Notes under the pieces: model-generated
Told to the model about the DNA's origin: nothing
Seen by the model: only the letters and a program-made list of their open reading frames with translations
Database searches by the model: none
Shown here: in pieces, positions 48,373-60,383 of the stretch
How the letters are laid out: every line of letters begins with the position of its first letter
How positions within the stretch are numbered: position 1 is the stretch's first letter
Translations under genes and position numbers: made by a program
Assembly (NCBI GenBank): GCA_012295275.1
Contig: CM022665.1
Span: 17,584,410 to 17,648,409, forward strand
Reading direction: 5' to 3'
Origin: Chrysomallon squamiferum
Taxonomy: Eukaryota; Mollusca; Gastropoda; Neomphalida; Peltospiridae
DNA length: 64,000 bases

Positions 48373-48837
48373 TATAATTATTTCATCTAAACAGCACCGA
48401 CAAAATTATCTTGTAAAAATATTAGTCCAAATATCTTGTAGCTGTATGTTTAAATTTAATAAAATATTAAATTATTATTATTTTTTTAATAAAAGTGACT
48501 CCTTACAGAGTTTATTTGCAAATAGAACTTTTACAAAAATGAAAAATATAAATAAAATAAAATAAAATATATTTATTTATGTTTATCAATTCAGCTTTAT
48601 TGAAAAAAGAATGGTTACAAAATTTACATATATGTGAAAAGAAAAATATTGTAATTTATTTCCTTTCTTATTGATCTAATATTGTTTAAAATAATAGTTA
48701 TTTCAGTTATAATAATTTATTAAGAACACAGAATATATTTCTTCGGTTCTTTCCGGCAAGCAACTTGTCCCAACCAAAATTATCACGTTTGCTATGCGAG
48801 ACGTTGAAATCTCGTTCACGAGAAGTTAACAGCAACC
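48156..48837. promoter_or_regulatory. Bidirectional promoter region between the JmjC-like gene and SRRM1
   Basis: The two start codons are ~0.7 kb apart on opposite strands, so the promoters and 5' UTRs of both must lie here. The stretch has a (TAA)n/(TTA)n/(TA)n microsatellite at 48312-48377 and a less AT-rich segment next to SRRM1 (48740-48837, with CTTTCCGGCAAG and GCGAGACG). The CTTTCCGG motif resembles an Ets-type core found in housekeeping promoters. The start site itself was not located. Confidence 0.5.
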
Positions 48838-50901
48838 ATGACGGACGCAGGCTTTTTCAAGGTTTGTTTCTTATTAAATTTATCGTAATTTCATATTTCA
48901 TACAATTTAGCTGATATATGATATATTTAATGTTTCTGAAGTAGTTATATTGTTATATTGTTGAACAAAGACAAATATTTTCGTTACAAGACCAAATACT
49001 CAAAGTAGTGATTTGTGAAAAGCTCCGTTTTCACAATTTCAGACATTTTATACATTTCGTAATGTGGATTTTATTTTTAATTTAAAGCTAATTAACTGTA
49101 CGAGTTTGATTTTATTATTATTTAGATAAACTGTTTAAATGCTGATAATGTATTTACGTTTGTCTTTAAATACATATTTTTATTTTCTGTTTAATTCGAA
49201 TAACTAGCTTCTTGTTTCGCTCTTTTCAACTTTGTCGGATTGGAAAAAAACTTAAGTTTAAAAAAAAAAAAAAAAAAAAATTAAAACTATCATCATGTGA
49301 ATGTGATGATTATTATTATTTATTTATTTATTTATTATACTCTCAGTAAGTGTTTTTATTTGTAGGGCACCACTGCCGAGCAAGATAATCGTTTTGCTGA
49401 TAAGAAGAAAAAATTGATGAAATCAATGAGATTTGCTGAGAATTTGGAGAAAAAGGCATTAGTTTACATCACTATTTTTAATATTTAACCATCTAGCAAA
49501 GCCTAATGGATTAATTTAGATACATGCTACATCAAGGAAGTACATGTTTATAACTGGCCTGCATTTTGGAATAATCATGGATAAAAATTGATATTTTTAT
49601 GTAGATTTATCATTTAAAATAGTTTCTGCACCAGAAAATCTGTAAATTTATAGTTACTTGTGCATATGTTTTTAAGAAACAAATAGAATTCACACTATGA
49701 TATTTCATAGTCTGTAGTGAGTAATACAGTTACAGCTTTTACCATTGTTATTAAGTAAACATTTTTATATTACTCTTCATCAATAAAGGCAGTATGATAA
49801 GTTGAAATTAATTACAACTTCAGTATTCTGAATATGAAATTATATTAACAAAATCTCTGAATAATTTCTAAACAAAATGAAGAATATTGATGTGAAATTC
49901 AGTTTATTTATTATCAGACTTTTATAATGATTGTATGTATTCTTTTTCACAGGTTGATATGGCAAAAGTCAATGTCGATACACTAAAACCATGGATAGCA
50001 CAGAGAATCACTGAACTACTGGGACTTGAAGATGATGTCATTGTTGAATTTGTATATAATCAGTTGGAGGAACGGGTAAGATAGATCTGGGTAAAACAAG
50101 TCTGTGATGTATTTTTTTTCCATTTAACAATAATTCACCATTTATTTGTTCTAGGGGCTGTTCAGTTTTCACAATTAAAGCAAGAAGAAAAGAGGGTTTT
50201 GTTTGTGTGTGTGAGTGCTCTGTTAAATTGTTATTAATAACTACTAATGAAAAAAAATTGTAGATTTGATGAAAGTGAAATAATATATTTTACAGTCTTT
50301 AAAAAACAAAAATTCTTGTAAGTTTATAGGGATGTTTCGGTTACATTTTTGCCTGTATTGTCAGCTTTTGATCAGGGAAATATTTAAAAAAAAAAAAATT
50401 CCGTCAATACATATATGAAGTCTGAATATTGTATGTGTAACTTAAAAATAATTACTTTTTCATTAAGACAGATGAAAATGAAACATAATGTACAGGTTTT
50501 AATAGTATTCACTGATTATTTATTCTTTCCCCCAAAATTTTATGTTTTAACACTTAAAATGTTCCATTATTCGATACCCTATCATGAAAAAAGGATAAAT
50601 GTAGACAACAAATATATTTTTTTAGAAAAAAACCCAGTTGGAAAAAAACAGAAAAAAAGAATGGGATCAGGGAAAGATTCTGTCACTGGACAATACAGAA
50701 ATGTTTTTGTTATTTTATTAAAACAAGGGAAAGAGATTTGACTTAAAGGTTTGAATTGCCAGCAATTTTTTTTAATTATTATTATTATTATTATACAGTA
50801 GACATTAAGAAAAGATCTTAGTACAAAGCTTCATAACATGCTTTGTACATTTGATCCATGTGTTTGTACCTTGCATTTCAGCCTGAAGAAAGGGTTATGG
50901 A

Positions 50902-50935
<34 letters not shown>

Positions 50936-53900
50936 CTTCTTCTTTTCTTATTACTCATTAGAACATACCAATTTAAACAAAAATGTATATCAGCTTGGTT
51001 AGAAAGCATAGAAACAATTTTGCTATACATATAAATTGTAGGATATAAACAGTAGCACATCTTTGATGTTTACTTACTCTTGACATTTTCCCTCCACAAT
51101 TAGAGAAGATCAATATAAAATCACCTTGAGAAATCTGAGGCACAGCAAGGGGCTCATGCAGGGTACAGTAATTCCGTAGCTAAAATCTATTCAGGAGCAT
51201 GTCTCCGTCTTCAGCTCGCTCGCATTGATGCAAAGATGTGCAAGACCTTAAACCATGGTTTGTATTTAACTATTGGATTTATAAAGTCAAGTAGGCTTTA
51301 AGAAAAAAAAATATATGGTATACAAGGTAATTTTAAAAGTACAGTTATATGGGAAAAAAAGGAGGTATTTTTGGTTTTGAAAATAAATTGTTTGGAGCGA
51401 AAACATAGGAAGCCTTCATTAATTTTAAAATTGCGTGGGAATTTTTTAAAAAAAAAATTAATTATTATTTTTGACTATGGTTGGTGACTTGTGTATTTAA
51501 GAAAATGACCCCAAATTTTTACTTTGTTTACTTTATTTTCTTTCTTTATTTATTTCTATATTTCTTTATTTTTATTATTATTATTATTATTTTTTTTAAT
51601 ACATAATAATAACAATAATTAAGGAACTAGATAATCAGAAAGACTTTTAATTTATGCCAACTATTCATTTTGTAGGAGACAAGGTGTGGGACGTCATATG
51701 AACAGCTTGAGCACATGAGAGCAGGCCTTGTCAAGTTATATTTGAGATTAAATTTGACCTATGTGTATTGTGTTGTGTCATTTAATTAAAAACAAGTTTT
51801 AAATGCTTTAGTTTTTATTGACATACTGAGGGTTGGGGCTGTTTAGTCTGTTACAATATTTTCTACTTTTTTCTTTCTCAGATAATATAAATTGTTTTAA
51901 TCCTTTACACAATTCATTACTTTTACATTTTGAAATAACTATGCTGTTTTAGTTTATTTAATTTATATGCTTATTGCAAAAAGCTTTGTAACATCTGCAT
52001 CATGCAGGTAAATATATGCAGTGGGTGTGAATTAATGCATGTTATCTTCCCCTCATGTATCCCCAGATGCCTGACCCTAGAGAAATGCAGATCAACCTAA
52101 CTGGTTTTCTCAATCCAAAGAATGCCCGTGTATTTATTCAAGAGTTGTGGGAACTGCTGTGCAGTGCTCAGGAGAACGTTGGTGGAATACCTACAATTTT
52201 CTTGGAACAAAAAAAGGAAGAGATAAAAAGAAGACAGGTAATGATGGGGAATGTGATTTCATAGTTGAATTAGGTACCAGCAGTCAAAAATCCCTTAGGT
52301 AAATCCTATGAAACAAATACATGGAAATGAAGATCATTATGTGTTCTTTTAAATGGTGAAGTTTTTGTTGTGTGTTAAATGTGGGGGTAAACACTTCGGC
52401 ACCCATTGTTAGCCATTACCAGTGGAGTAAAAAGTCCTAACAGGGGTTGCTCCACAAACACCTGACTTAACTACATGAAAATGGCTTCAGTGTTATTTTT
52501 AACACTAAAAAGAAAAAACACTATTTAAAATGATTATATTTCTATGTTTATATTTTTAATAACTTGAATAATGCATGTTTTATTATATGTTCTGAAATCT
52601 ACAAATTAACATGTTTTGCCGATTACTATCTCTACCGTTCTCAGACAGGCAATTGTTTTGCTTTCAAAATTCTTTTAATAAATAGCAAAATAAGAATTAT
52701 AAACATAACAAACTATATTACATAACAGTACAATGTATTCAGTGAATCCAGGTAACATTTATTTATATATTATATATACACATCACAGTATTTTAACGTA
52801 TTACTAATAATTATTTAATAAGAGTGAAAAATTAAGCTGCTTTTGTAAATAAAGTTGTGCTGTTCTATATAAAGGTGTTGACCCATATGCAATATGACTC
52901 TAAAATAAAATGCATCTGAAGGTCAAACAAATCAAATTAAAAAAAATTCTTACAATGACTGCAGCAATAGCAGATCAGCTGCTCTTTAAACTATAAACAA
53001 CAACAAATAAATGTTAAATTCTAATTAATTCTTGCTGAAACTACCCCGACTTGTTTTCTCAAAGTTTTGGGGCTTACATTGCCAAGAAATTCATGGTTGC
53101 TGTGGACCAAACTCTGCAGTGACTCACATTTTTACTTCAAATTGAAAAGGTAATATTTTGTTTATGGGCTTGGCAGAGGAAAAAAAAAGAACGAATTTTT
53201 ATTAAAAATGTTACTCTTGTATATCATTTGAAAGATCTTGACAAATTGTTCATAACACTGATTGAATGTTTCAGATGAAACCACAGTATCTGTTTGAACT
53301 TTTGATCATTTTAGAGGCATTCTGCCACATGTCATTTTGAAGATTTTGGCATGTTTAGAATGTTATTGTGAACACTCATACAAACATATAGGTCTGAACA
53401 TTTTTTATCAACAAGTTGGTCCTAGCACTCTTGCTGACTTTTTTGTTTCAATTAATTTTCAAACTACAGTTGGCTAATGCGCCAAAATATGATTGAAAAC
53501 GGACCAAATACCTGTTGTACCAATTTGCATATATCTTTTAAACCACTGGAGATATAAGTTTTTGTGTGTTTTGTTTCTTCTTGCTACAGCTTTTATTTTG
53601 TGCTAATGTTCTTGCATATTACATGATATTAAAGTCAGAAAAAAATTTGCCTGCCGGTACCTACTTGATGCATGATGATGTAAAATGTTTTCTGATATAT
53701 CTGCAAAGAAAGACGCCCCCCCCCAAAAAAAAAACATACTTGGTTTCTTTTGAGATAATTAGACTTAAGTATTAAATACGTTTGATAAGGAAAATGTTTT
53801 TGAAAAAGTAATTTAGTATTTGGAAATAAATTACAAACATGACATTCCAGCTGAGTTATTGTTAATAAGTTGCTTATTCAGATATGTTTCAGAGGGGTAT

Positions 53901-56900
53901 AATTTCAGTTGTTTACTACTGATACTGATGTGTTCTAGTGGCAGTCATATCTTTGTCCTGAGTAAATCATTGATGTCATCAGAATTGCAACACATTGTGG
54001 TATTTGTTATGCTTGATAAACTTATAAAATTTTATTCCTGCAATAAATAAATGTATTTTTGTAATAATTGTTTATAAAAATTATTATCACTATTTACTTC
54101 CTTTTTTATTATTATTAATCTTTCTTTTTTTTTTTTTTTTGTATAGGCTGAGCAAGAGAGGATCCAGGCAAGTTTAAAGAGGCATGAAGAACACATCAGT
54201 GAGACCCTAGCAAAGGAGAGGAGAGAGAGTGAGAGAAAGGAATGGGATCGGGATCGGGATCGGGATCGGGATCGAAATCGTTCACCAAGAAGAGAAAGAA
54301 ACAGATCACCCAAGTTTGAAAAGAACAAGGGAGATCAGAAGTAATATTCTTAATAAATATTAGATTTTATTGGATTTTATTTTTTTTTTTTTTTTTTTTA
54401 ATTATGTCATATAAATACTTAATGCTTTGTGAGTTCGCTTATTTATCAGCTTGGCACATAACATGAAATAAAAAATTTCTTTCAGAAAAAGTAGGAGTAA
54501 GTCCAAGTCTTCAAGTCCTGTTTCTACAGTAAAGAAAGAAGAATCAAAAGCGTCACAGCCTGATTTGTCAGTGAAAAAAGATAATGAATCGGTGGGTGTG
54601 AAGTCAGAACAAAACCGCAATTCTCTGGTTGATGGGATCAAAGGAACAAGTAACGAAACGAAAGAGTGAGTCTAAATTTCAAGCAATATTTTTCTCTTGG
54701 AATTGTAGTTTATTCCTTTGATTACAGTATACTGCAAATGATGAATAAATTGGTCTTTCGGCAACTAATCATTTCTATTTTCATTTAAAAAGCAAATATA
54801 AATTTGTTCATAACTATTACCAGACTTCTTTCAAAATAAGTTTATACTGTACCTCAGATTACTTTTATTTGTACCAGATATGCAACATCTTTTTTTTTAA
54901 CAAACCAGGAATGAAAAACCAAATGATACTGCTAACAAAGACAATAAAGAAAATAGTCCTGAAAAGAAAGAAAGGAAAACCAAAGAGAAATCACGGTCTA
55001 GGTCGAGAAGTAGGAGCAGAGACAGAAAGAAGAGGAGATCACGCACACCAGAGAGAAAGAGGAAAAGAAGTAGAGAGCGGTAAATTCTTTCAGTGTTATC
55101 GTGGCTGTAACTGCAATGACAAGAAGTCAAAAATAAATTTCCACACATTTCTGACACAAAATTGAAATATAAATCATAATATAATAATCAAGTTTAAACC
55201 GTAGCTTAGAGAGAGATGTAGAAGCAGAGGGGGATAATTTATTAGTGTTAATATGCTGTAATTGCATTAACAAACAGGATTGAAATAAAAATGTATATTC
55301 AAATCAGAATATGATAATCAGGTTTAAAGCATAGCTTGGAAAAATAATTATCACTTGTTTTACATTATGTTTTAAATATATTTTGTTACTCGACAGATCG
55401 AGGTCGAGAAATCGAAGAAGATCACCAAGGCGATATTCTCCAAAGCGTCGTTCAAGGTCACGTCAGCGACATCGGTCACCCCGGCGATCTCCAAGAAGAA
55501 ATTCCTACAGGCGATCACCATTAAGATCAAGAAGAAGTCCTGAACCAAAGAAAGAGTCCAGAAGAAGGTATCATTTTAATTTGTTTGTTATATTATATTT
55601 TTATTATATTTTAAATTTTCATTATCAAATGATATTTATGTTTATGTTTATGTTTAAAAACAATTATTATTGTTTGGTTTTTTCTGTGGTTTTTTTCTTT
55701 CCCCCCAAGCAATAATTGTCTTGTGTCTAAAATGTACTTGGGTATGAACATTTTTTTTTAGGTAAAACATGAATACATTGAATTTTATCTTCTATATTTT
55801 AAAGACGTTCACCAAGTTCCAGTTCTGACAGTGACAGCTCCAGTTCATCTGCAGAAAAGAATAGAAAAAGGGCAGGATCTAGTACTGGCAAGGTAAAATG
55901 TTTATTTTATGAAAGGGAAAAGACAAAAAACAGTTTTAACTTGATGTGTTTTTCCATAAACAGTGATTTCAGAAAAGTAAAAACAAGTATAAAGAAAAAG
56001 TGACAAAGTTTAAAAATCCAAATTTTTAATTATTTAGTTAGTTAAACTTCAGATATGTCTTTTTCACTGATAAGTAAGAGTAGGTATTCTTCATCTAGAA
56101 TCAGAAGTATGTAACAGTATAGGGAAAGTATGAAAGTGATGATAAAGGTTAAGTATGAACGTGATGATAATACACCTGTATTTGTCAGTATAGGGAAAGT
56201 AACTGATGATAATGCACCTGTATTTGTCAGTACAGGGAAAGTATGACACTGATGTCAATATACCTGTATTTGTTAATATAGGGAAAGTATGACAGTGATG
56301 ACAATGTACCTATATTTGTTAATGCAAGAAAGTATTGCAGTGAAGACAATATACTTGTATTTGTTAATCAGGGAAAGTATGACAGTGATGATAATACACT
56401 TGTATTTGTTAATTTAGAAAAGTATGACAGTGATGACAATACATTTGTATTTGTTTATGTAGGGAAAGTATGACAGTGATGACAAGGCATCGCCAGACAA
56501 AGTGGGAGTTCAACAGAGACGTCACTACAGAACACACATGGATACTGCAGAAGCAGATTCATCATCTGGGTCAGATTCTGATGAACCATGTAAGTAAATT
56601 GTAAAAGTAAAATACCTTCCTGTTCAGCATGCTAATATTTTGGCATTCCTTTGGCTTAGACTGTCGCTGAGTGTCACTGCAGATTTTTGGAAGACATGTA
56701 ATGATTATACAGATTGTTACTGCATATTGCTACTCTAGCAATAGTTTTATTTTGTTTTTATAAATGAGTTCCATTTTTAACTGTTGAATAAAATTAACAG
56801 CTGTGTTATTCTTTCTTGTTTCATTTTACAGCCAAGTCAAGAAGACGTAGAAGATCTGGTTCACCAAGTCGCAGAAGGAGGAGGTCTCCATCACCAAGAC

Positions 56901-59900
56901 GACGTCCTTCACCAAGAAGGTATGGTCTAGGTTTCCAAATTTACATCAGTTGTCATATGCTACACCAAAACCAGTATCTGTATTGCAGATCACTGAATTG
57001 TAATATTAAATAAATGGATGCTTTACAGCCATTACATTTTTACAGCATTTATATTGGGTTGCTCCATCATTTACTAGAATCTGTCATTAAAAACTAATTT
57101 CTTTTGCTTACTCTAGCTACAAGCTTGTGCTTGCTGGACTTAGCTTTTGTAACTTAGGTTAAATTGCTGCATGTTGCTTTCATTAAAAAAGGACACTACA
57201 GTTTATATGCAACTGCTACAAGTAAAATATCTGTTGTGTATATAACTAGAAATAATTATTACATGTTAATCCCCATTTTATAATGCAGATTCTCTCCAAT
57301 AAGAAGGCGACGATCACCACTGAAAACCAACATGAAAAGGTGTGATCAGTGAAACTTTGGTTTTCATTTAGTAATTTTAAAAGTAGTCAAAAATTGATAT
57401 CCAAAATGATTATCATTTATCTGTTAACATTGATCCTATGATAATTATTTCTTCTGCAATTATTTTCCATACAAATCACACAAAGGTGATGATAATTCGC
57501 TGAAAATATCTGTAAACATAATTTAAAATAAGCTTTTTTCTCTGAGTTTATAATACACCTGTGCAGCAAATGTTTAAAATGAGCAGTAAAATGTCAGGGA
57601 TTATTCCAAAATATTGTTTTTTTTTTCTAATCATTGAAAAAAAGAAATGCAGGTAAGCACCAAAGTGACAGTGACATGTTGCCTTTATAATTAAGCCAAT
57701 ATTTTCATCAAAATAGCTTTCTAATCAAAATAAAATAATAATTCTGATTCAAACTAGTTTCATTAACTCCAACAACCAACAATAATAAGAAATCATGTAT
57801 ATCTCTGGCAATATACCTCATCTATAGAGGTCAGAAGGATAAGACTATTACATACTTTGGGTATATTTATGCTTTATTGAGTTAGTATTGTTGTTATTTT
57901 TTAATATTTTCTTTTTTTAGATTCTCTGCTAGAAGATTACGTAGTGATTCTGCTCCAAGAGGAAGTAACAGATTTCCAAGACGTTCAGTTTCAGAATCAC
58001 CTCCTCGTAGACGAGTAACTCCTCCATGGCGAAGCAGAAGGTCTCCATCACCAGTCAGAGGTAGAAGATCACCTTCTCCTTACAGAGCAAGACGATCACC
58101 CTCACCTGCTCGAGTAAGACGATCACCCTCTCCAGTCAGAGGTCGAAGATCACCTTCCCCTGCTAGGCATCATGGTTCTTCACCACCGGAGATAAGTCGG
58201 AGATTATCAAGTTCAGTCTCTCCTCCTCCGAGACCTGGTAGAAAAGCATCATCTTCTTCTTCAGAATCTTCATCAGACTCAGATTCTACTCCGCCCAAAG
58301 TTACCACTGATGCATCTCCCAGAAAACGGCCATCTGCATCACCAGCACGGAAGAGAGCATCACCACCACCTCGCCGAAGGTCACCAACACCTCCCCCACC
58401 CAGAAAACGTTATTCCATATCACCACATCGCAGAAGAGGTTCTCCTTCTCCAGATAACAGGCGAAGAGTTTCACCCTCACCATCATCAAAGAGGAGAATC
58501 TCGCCTACTAATAGACGTCGACCTTCTCCAATGTCACCAAGCAGAAGAAGGGGACTCCCATCGCCATCACCTAGATACCGTCCCTCTTATTCTTCTCCAC
58601 CAAGGAGAAGACATTCCCCTTCTCCAAGGAAGAGATCACCATCACCAAGACGACGATCACCTATGCCAGTTTCAAGAAGACGATCCTCACCATCTCCAAG
58701 AATGCGGATGTCTCCACCACGACAAAGATTATCTGAGTCTCCGCCATCAAGACGACGCGAACCACGATCACCTCTGAAAAGCAGAACTTCACCATCACCA
58801 CCAAGAAGACAGAAAGTTTCATCAGTTGAAAAGTCAACCAAACATAGAGAAGTTTCCTCTTCATCCTCGGAATCACCACCAAGAAGGAGGCCTAGGATGG
58901 CAGCATCTCAAGAAAAGGAGACACCGGTGAGAGTTGTTAAGAGGGTACCTCTTTCTCCTTCACAAAGGAGGCAGCGATCTATGTCATCATCACCTGTAAG
59001 AAAACATGTAGACTCGCCCTCCAGAGAAACCAAAGCAGTTTCTAAACGTTCTCATCGCAACAGCAGTTTATCTCCACAACAGCCTCATAAGAACAGTTAC
59101 CGGGAAAAATCGCGAGAAAACTCACCAGATGACACTATTTCACCTTCATATCAGGCAAAAAGGCATGCATCACTTAGTCCAGATGTTCAGGTTAAAAGAC
59201 GACATCCTTCTGAATCTGAGAATTATCAACGGCAAGAAGATGGGGAAGAGAGTGATGAAGAGGATGTGTATAAGAGAGTAATCATGGTGAAAAAGGAAGA
59301 ACTGCCTGACATGTCTAGAAGACCAGGAAGGGTAGCTAGTCCCCATCAAAATGGAGAAACACCCAAAAAGAGAGCCAAACTGGAAAAGGAAGTCACTGGA
59401 AGTGAATCTGAGGTAAGTGTTTCCACAGATTTTGAACTTTTTAAAGTATTATTAATGATTATTAAAATCATTTATCTTTGTTCAGTTTACTCCTGAATTT
59501 AAACAGAGGTAAACCAAAGGGCAGTAGATAAAAGTTTCATACATAAATGGATCAAATTTTAGTGGGTTGTGATTATTCACACAAATCAGAAAAGATTTTT
59601 GAAACCATGGGTATAATGAAATCCCTATCATTAATTTTAAAATATTTTTCTGATTAATATATAGCTTAAAGTACTTTACATTTGAGTTATTTTACCATAT
59701 ATTTATTTACCTTTAGAATGACACTGTTTTGTGCTGAAGTGTCAACAAACAATCATTAATTTTAAGAAGAAGATGAATACAGCAGGATTTTTCTAATTCA
59801 TTATTCAGAGTACTTTTGTTTGTACGCTTGGCCATCATCTTTGTCAATATTTCTGAAAAGTGGTTTCCAAAAACATTTTGCTCATTTAAAATATCTTAAA

Positions 59901-60383
59901 TACACACATATTTAGTTTTTTTAAACAAAATCTAAACAGATTATATACTGTCTTTTGGGATATATTTTCAGACTTCTGATGATCAGGGGTCCAAGAAAAA
60001 GAAGAAAAAGAAGGATAAGAAACACAAGAAACACAAAAAACACAAGAAGCACAAACACAAAAAAATTGAAAAAGATGATGAGGTAAAATAGAACTTTTCT
60101 TCCTTTTTTAAAAAATTTGTATTTTTATTTATTTGTTTACAGTTTTCTTTCTTTCCTTTTTCTCTTTTAGGGTATTTAAAAAGACATTTCCAACAGTTTG
60201 AAAATCTTACAGAAAAAAAAAAAAAAAAAAATCAGGTTTAAAATTTTACTATTATTATTATTTAATTTACTGCAGTTATCAGAGAGTGGTGAAGTGGAAA
60301 GTTTGGAGGAGCTGGAAAGAAAGCTAAGAGAGAAGGCTTTGGAATCAATGAAGGCCAAAGCTATAGAAGCAGGAGATGGTTAA
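48838..60383 (+). CDS. SRRM1: Serine/arginine repetitive matrix protein 1 (SRm160)
   Basis: Fifteen exons: 48838-48861, 49366-49455, 49953-50075, 52067-52237, 54147-54340, 54486-54665, 54909-55079, 55397-55567, 55805-55892, 56463-56589, 56832-56919, 57289-57339, 57921-59412, 59972-60082 and 60276-60383; 1,062 residues with every phase closed. The protein is a nuclear splicing co-activator in the exon-junction and spliceosome network. The start MTDAGFFKGTTAEQDNRF matches SRRM1 closely, and the context AACCATGA is good. A PWI domain (~30-126) carries KPWI at ~50-53, ITELLGLEDDVIVEF and QINLTGFL, then KKEEIKRRQ. The rest is Arg/Ser/Pro repeat (RSPSP, RRRSPSP), mostly in the 1.5-kb exon 13, then a Lys/His-rich stretch (KKHKKHKKHKK) and the conserved end LEELERKLREKALESM. 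Exon 2 seems to use a GC donor (AAG/GCATTA). Using GTTTAC six bases on would insert Ala-Leu. Exon 5 contains tandem GGGATC units encoding Arg-Asp repeats. Confidence 0.95.
50880..50945. repeat. Long T tract
   Basis: An almost unbroken run of about 30 T bases (50905-50934), with pyrimidine-rich sequence to 50948, in intron 3 of SRRM1. The Lys-rich minus-strand frame here is spurious. Confidence 0.85.
56121..56490. repeat. 45-bp minisatellite derived from the exon 10 acceptor of SRRM1
   Basis: Units of the form AG/GGAAAGTATGACAGTGATGA followed by CAATA-CTTGTATTTGTTAAT start at about 56123, 56193, 56235, 56282, 56327, 56372, 56417 and finally 56463, the real exon start. The last intronic units are exactly 45 bases. 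Several keep TAG or CAG just before GGAAAG. The array lies at the 3' end of intron 9 and runs into exon 10. Confidence 0.9.

Noticed and set aside
54032-54328. Arg/Ser-rich minus-strand frame
   Set aside because: It is the reverse of SRRM1 exon 5 with its (GGGATC)n repeat. The sense frame continues the conserved protein.
58310-58777. His-rich 155-residue frame overlapping SRRM1 exon 13
   Set aside because: It is an out-of-frame shadow of the Arg/Ser repeat; the SRRM1 frame is conserved and phased.
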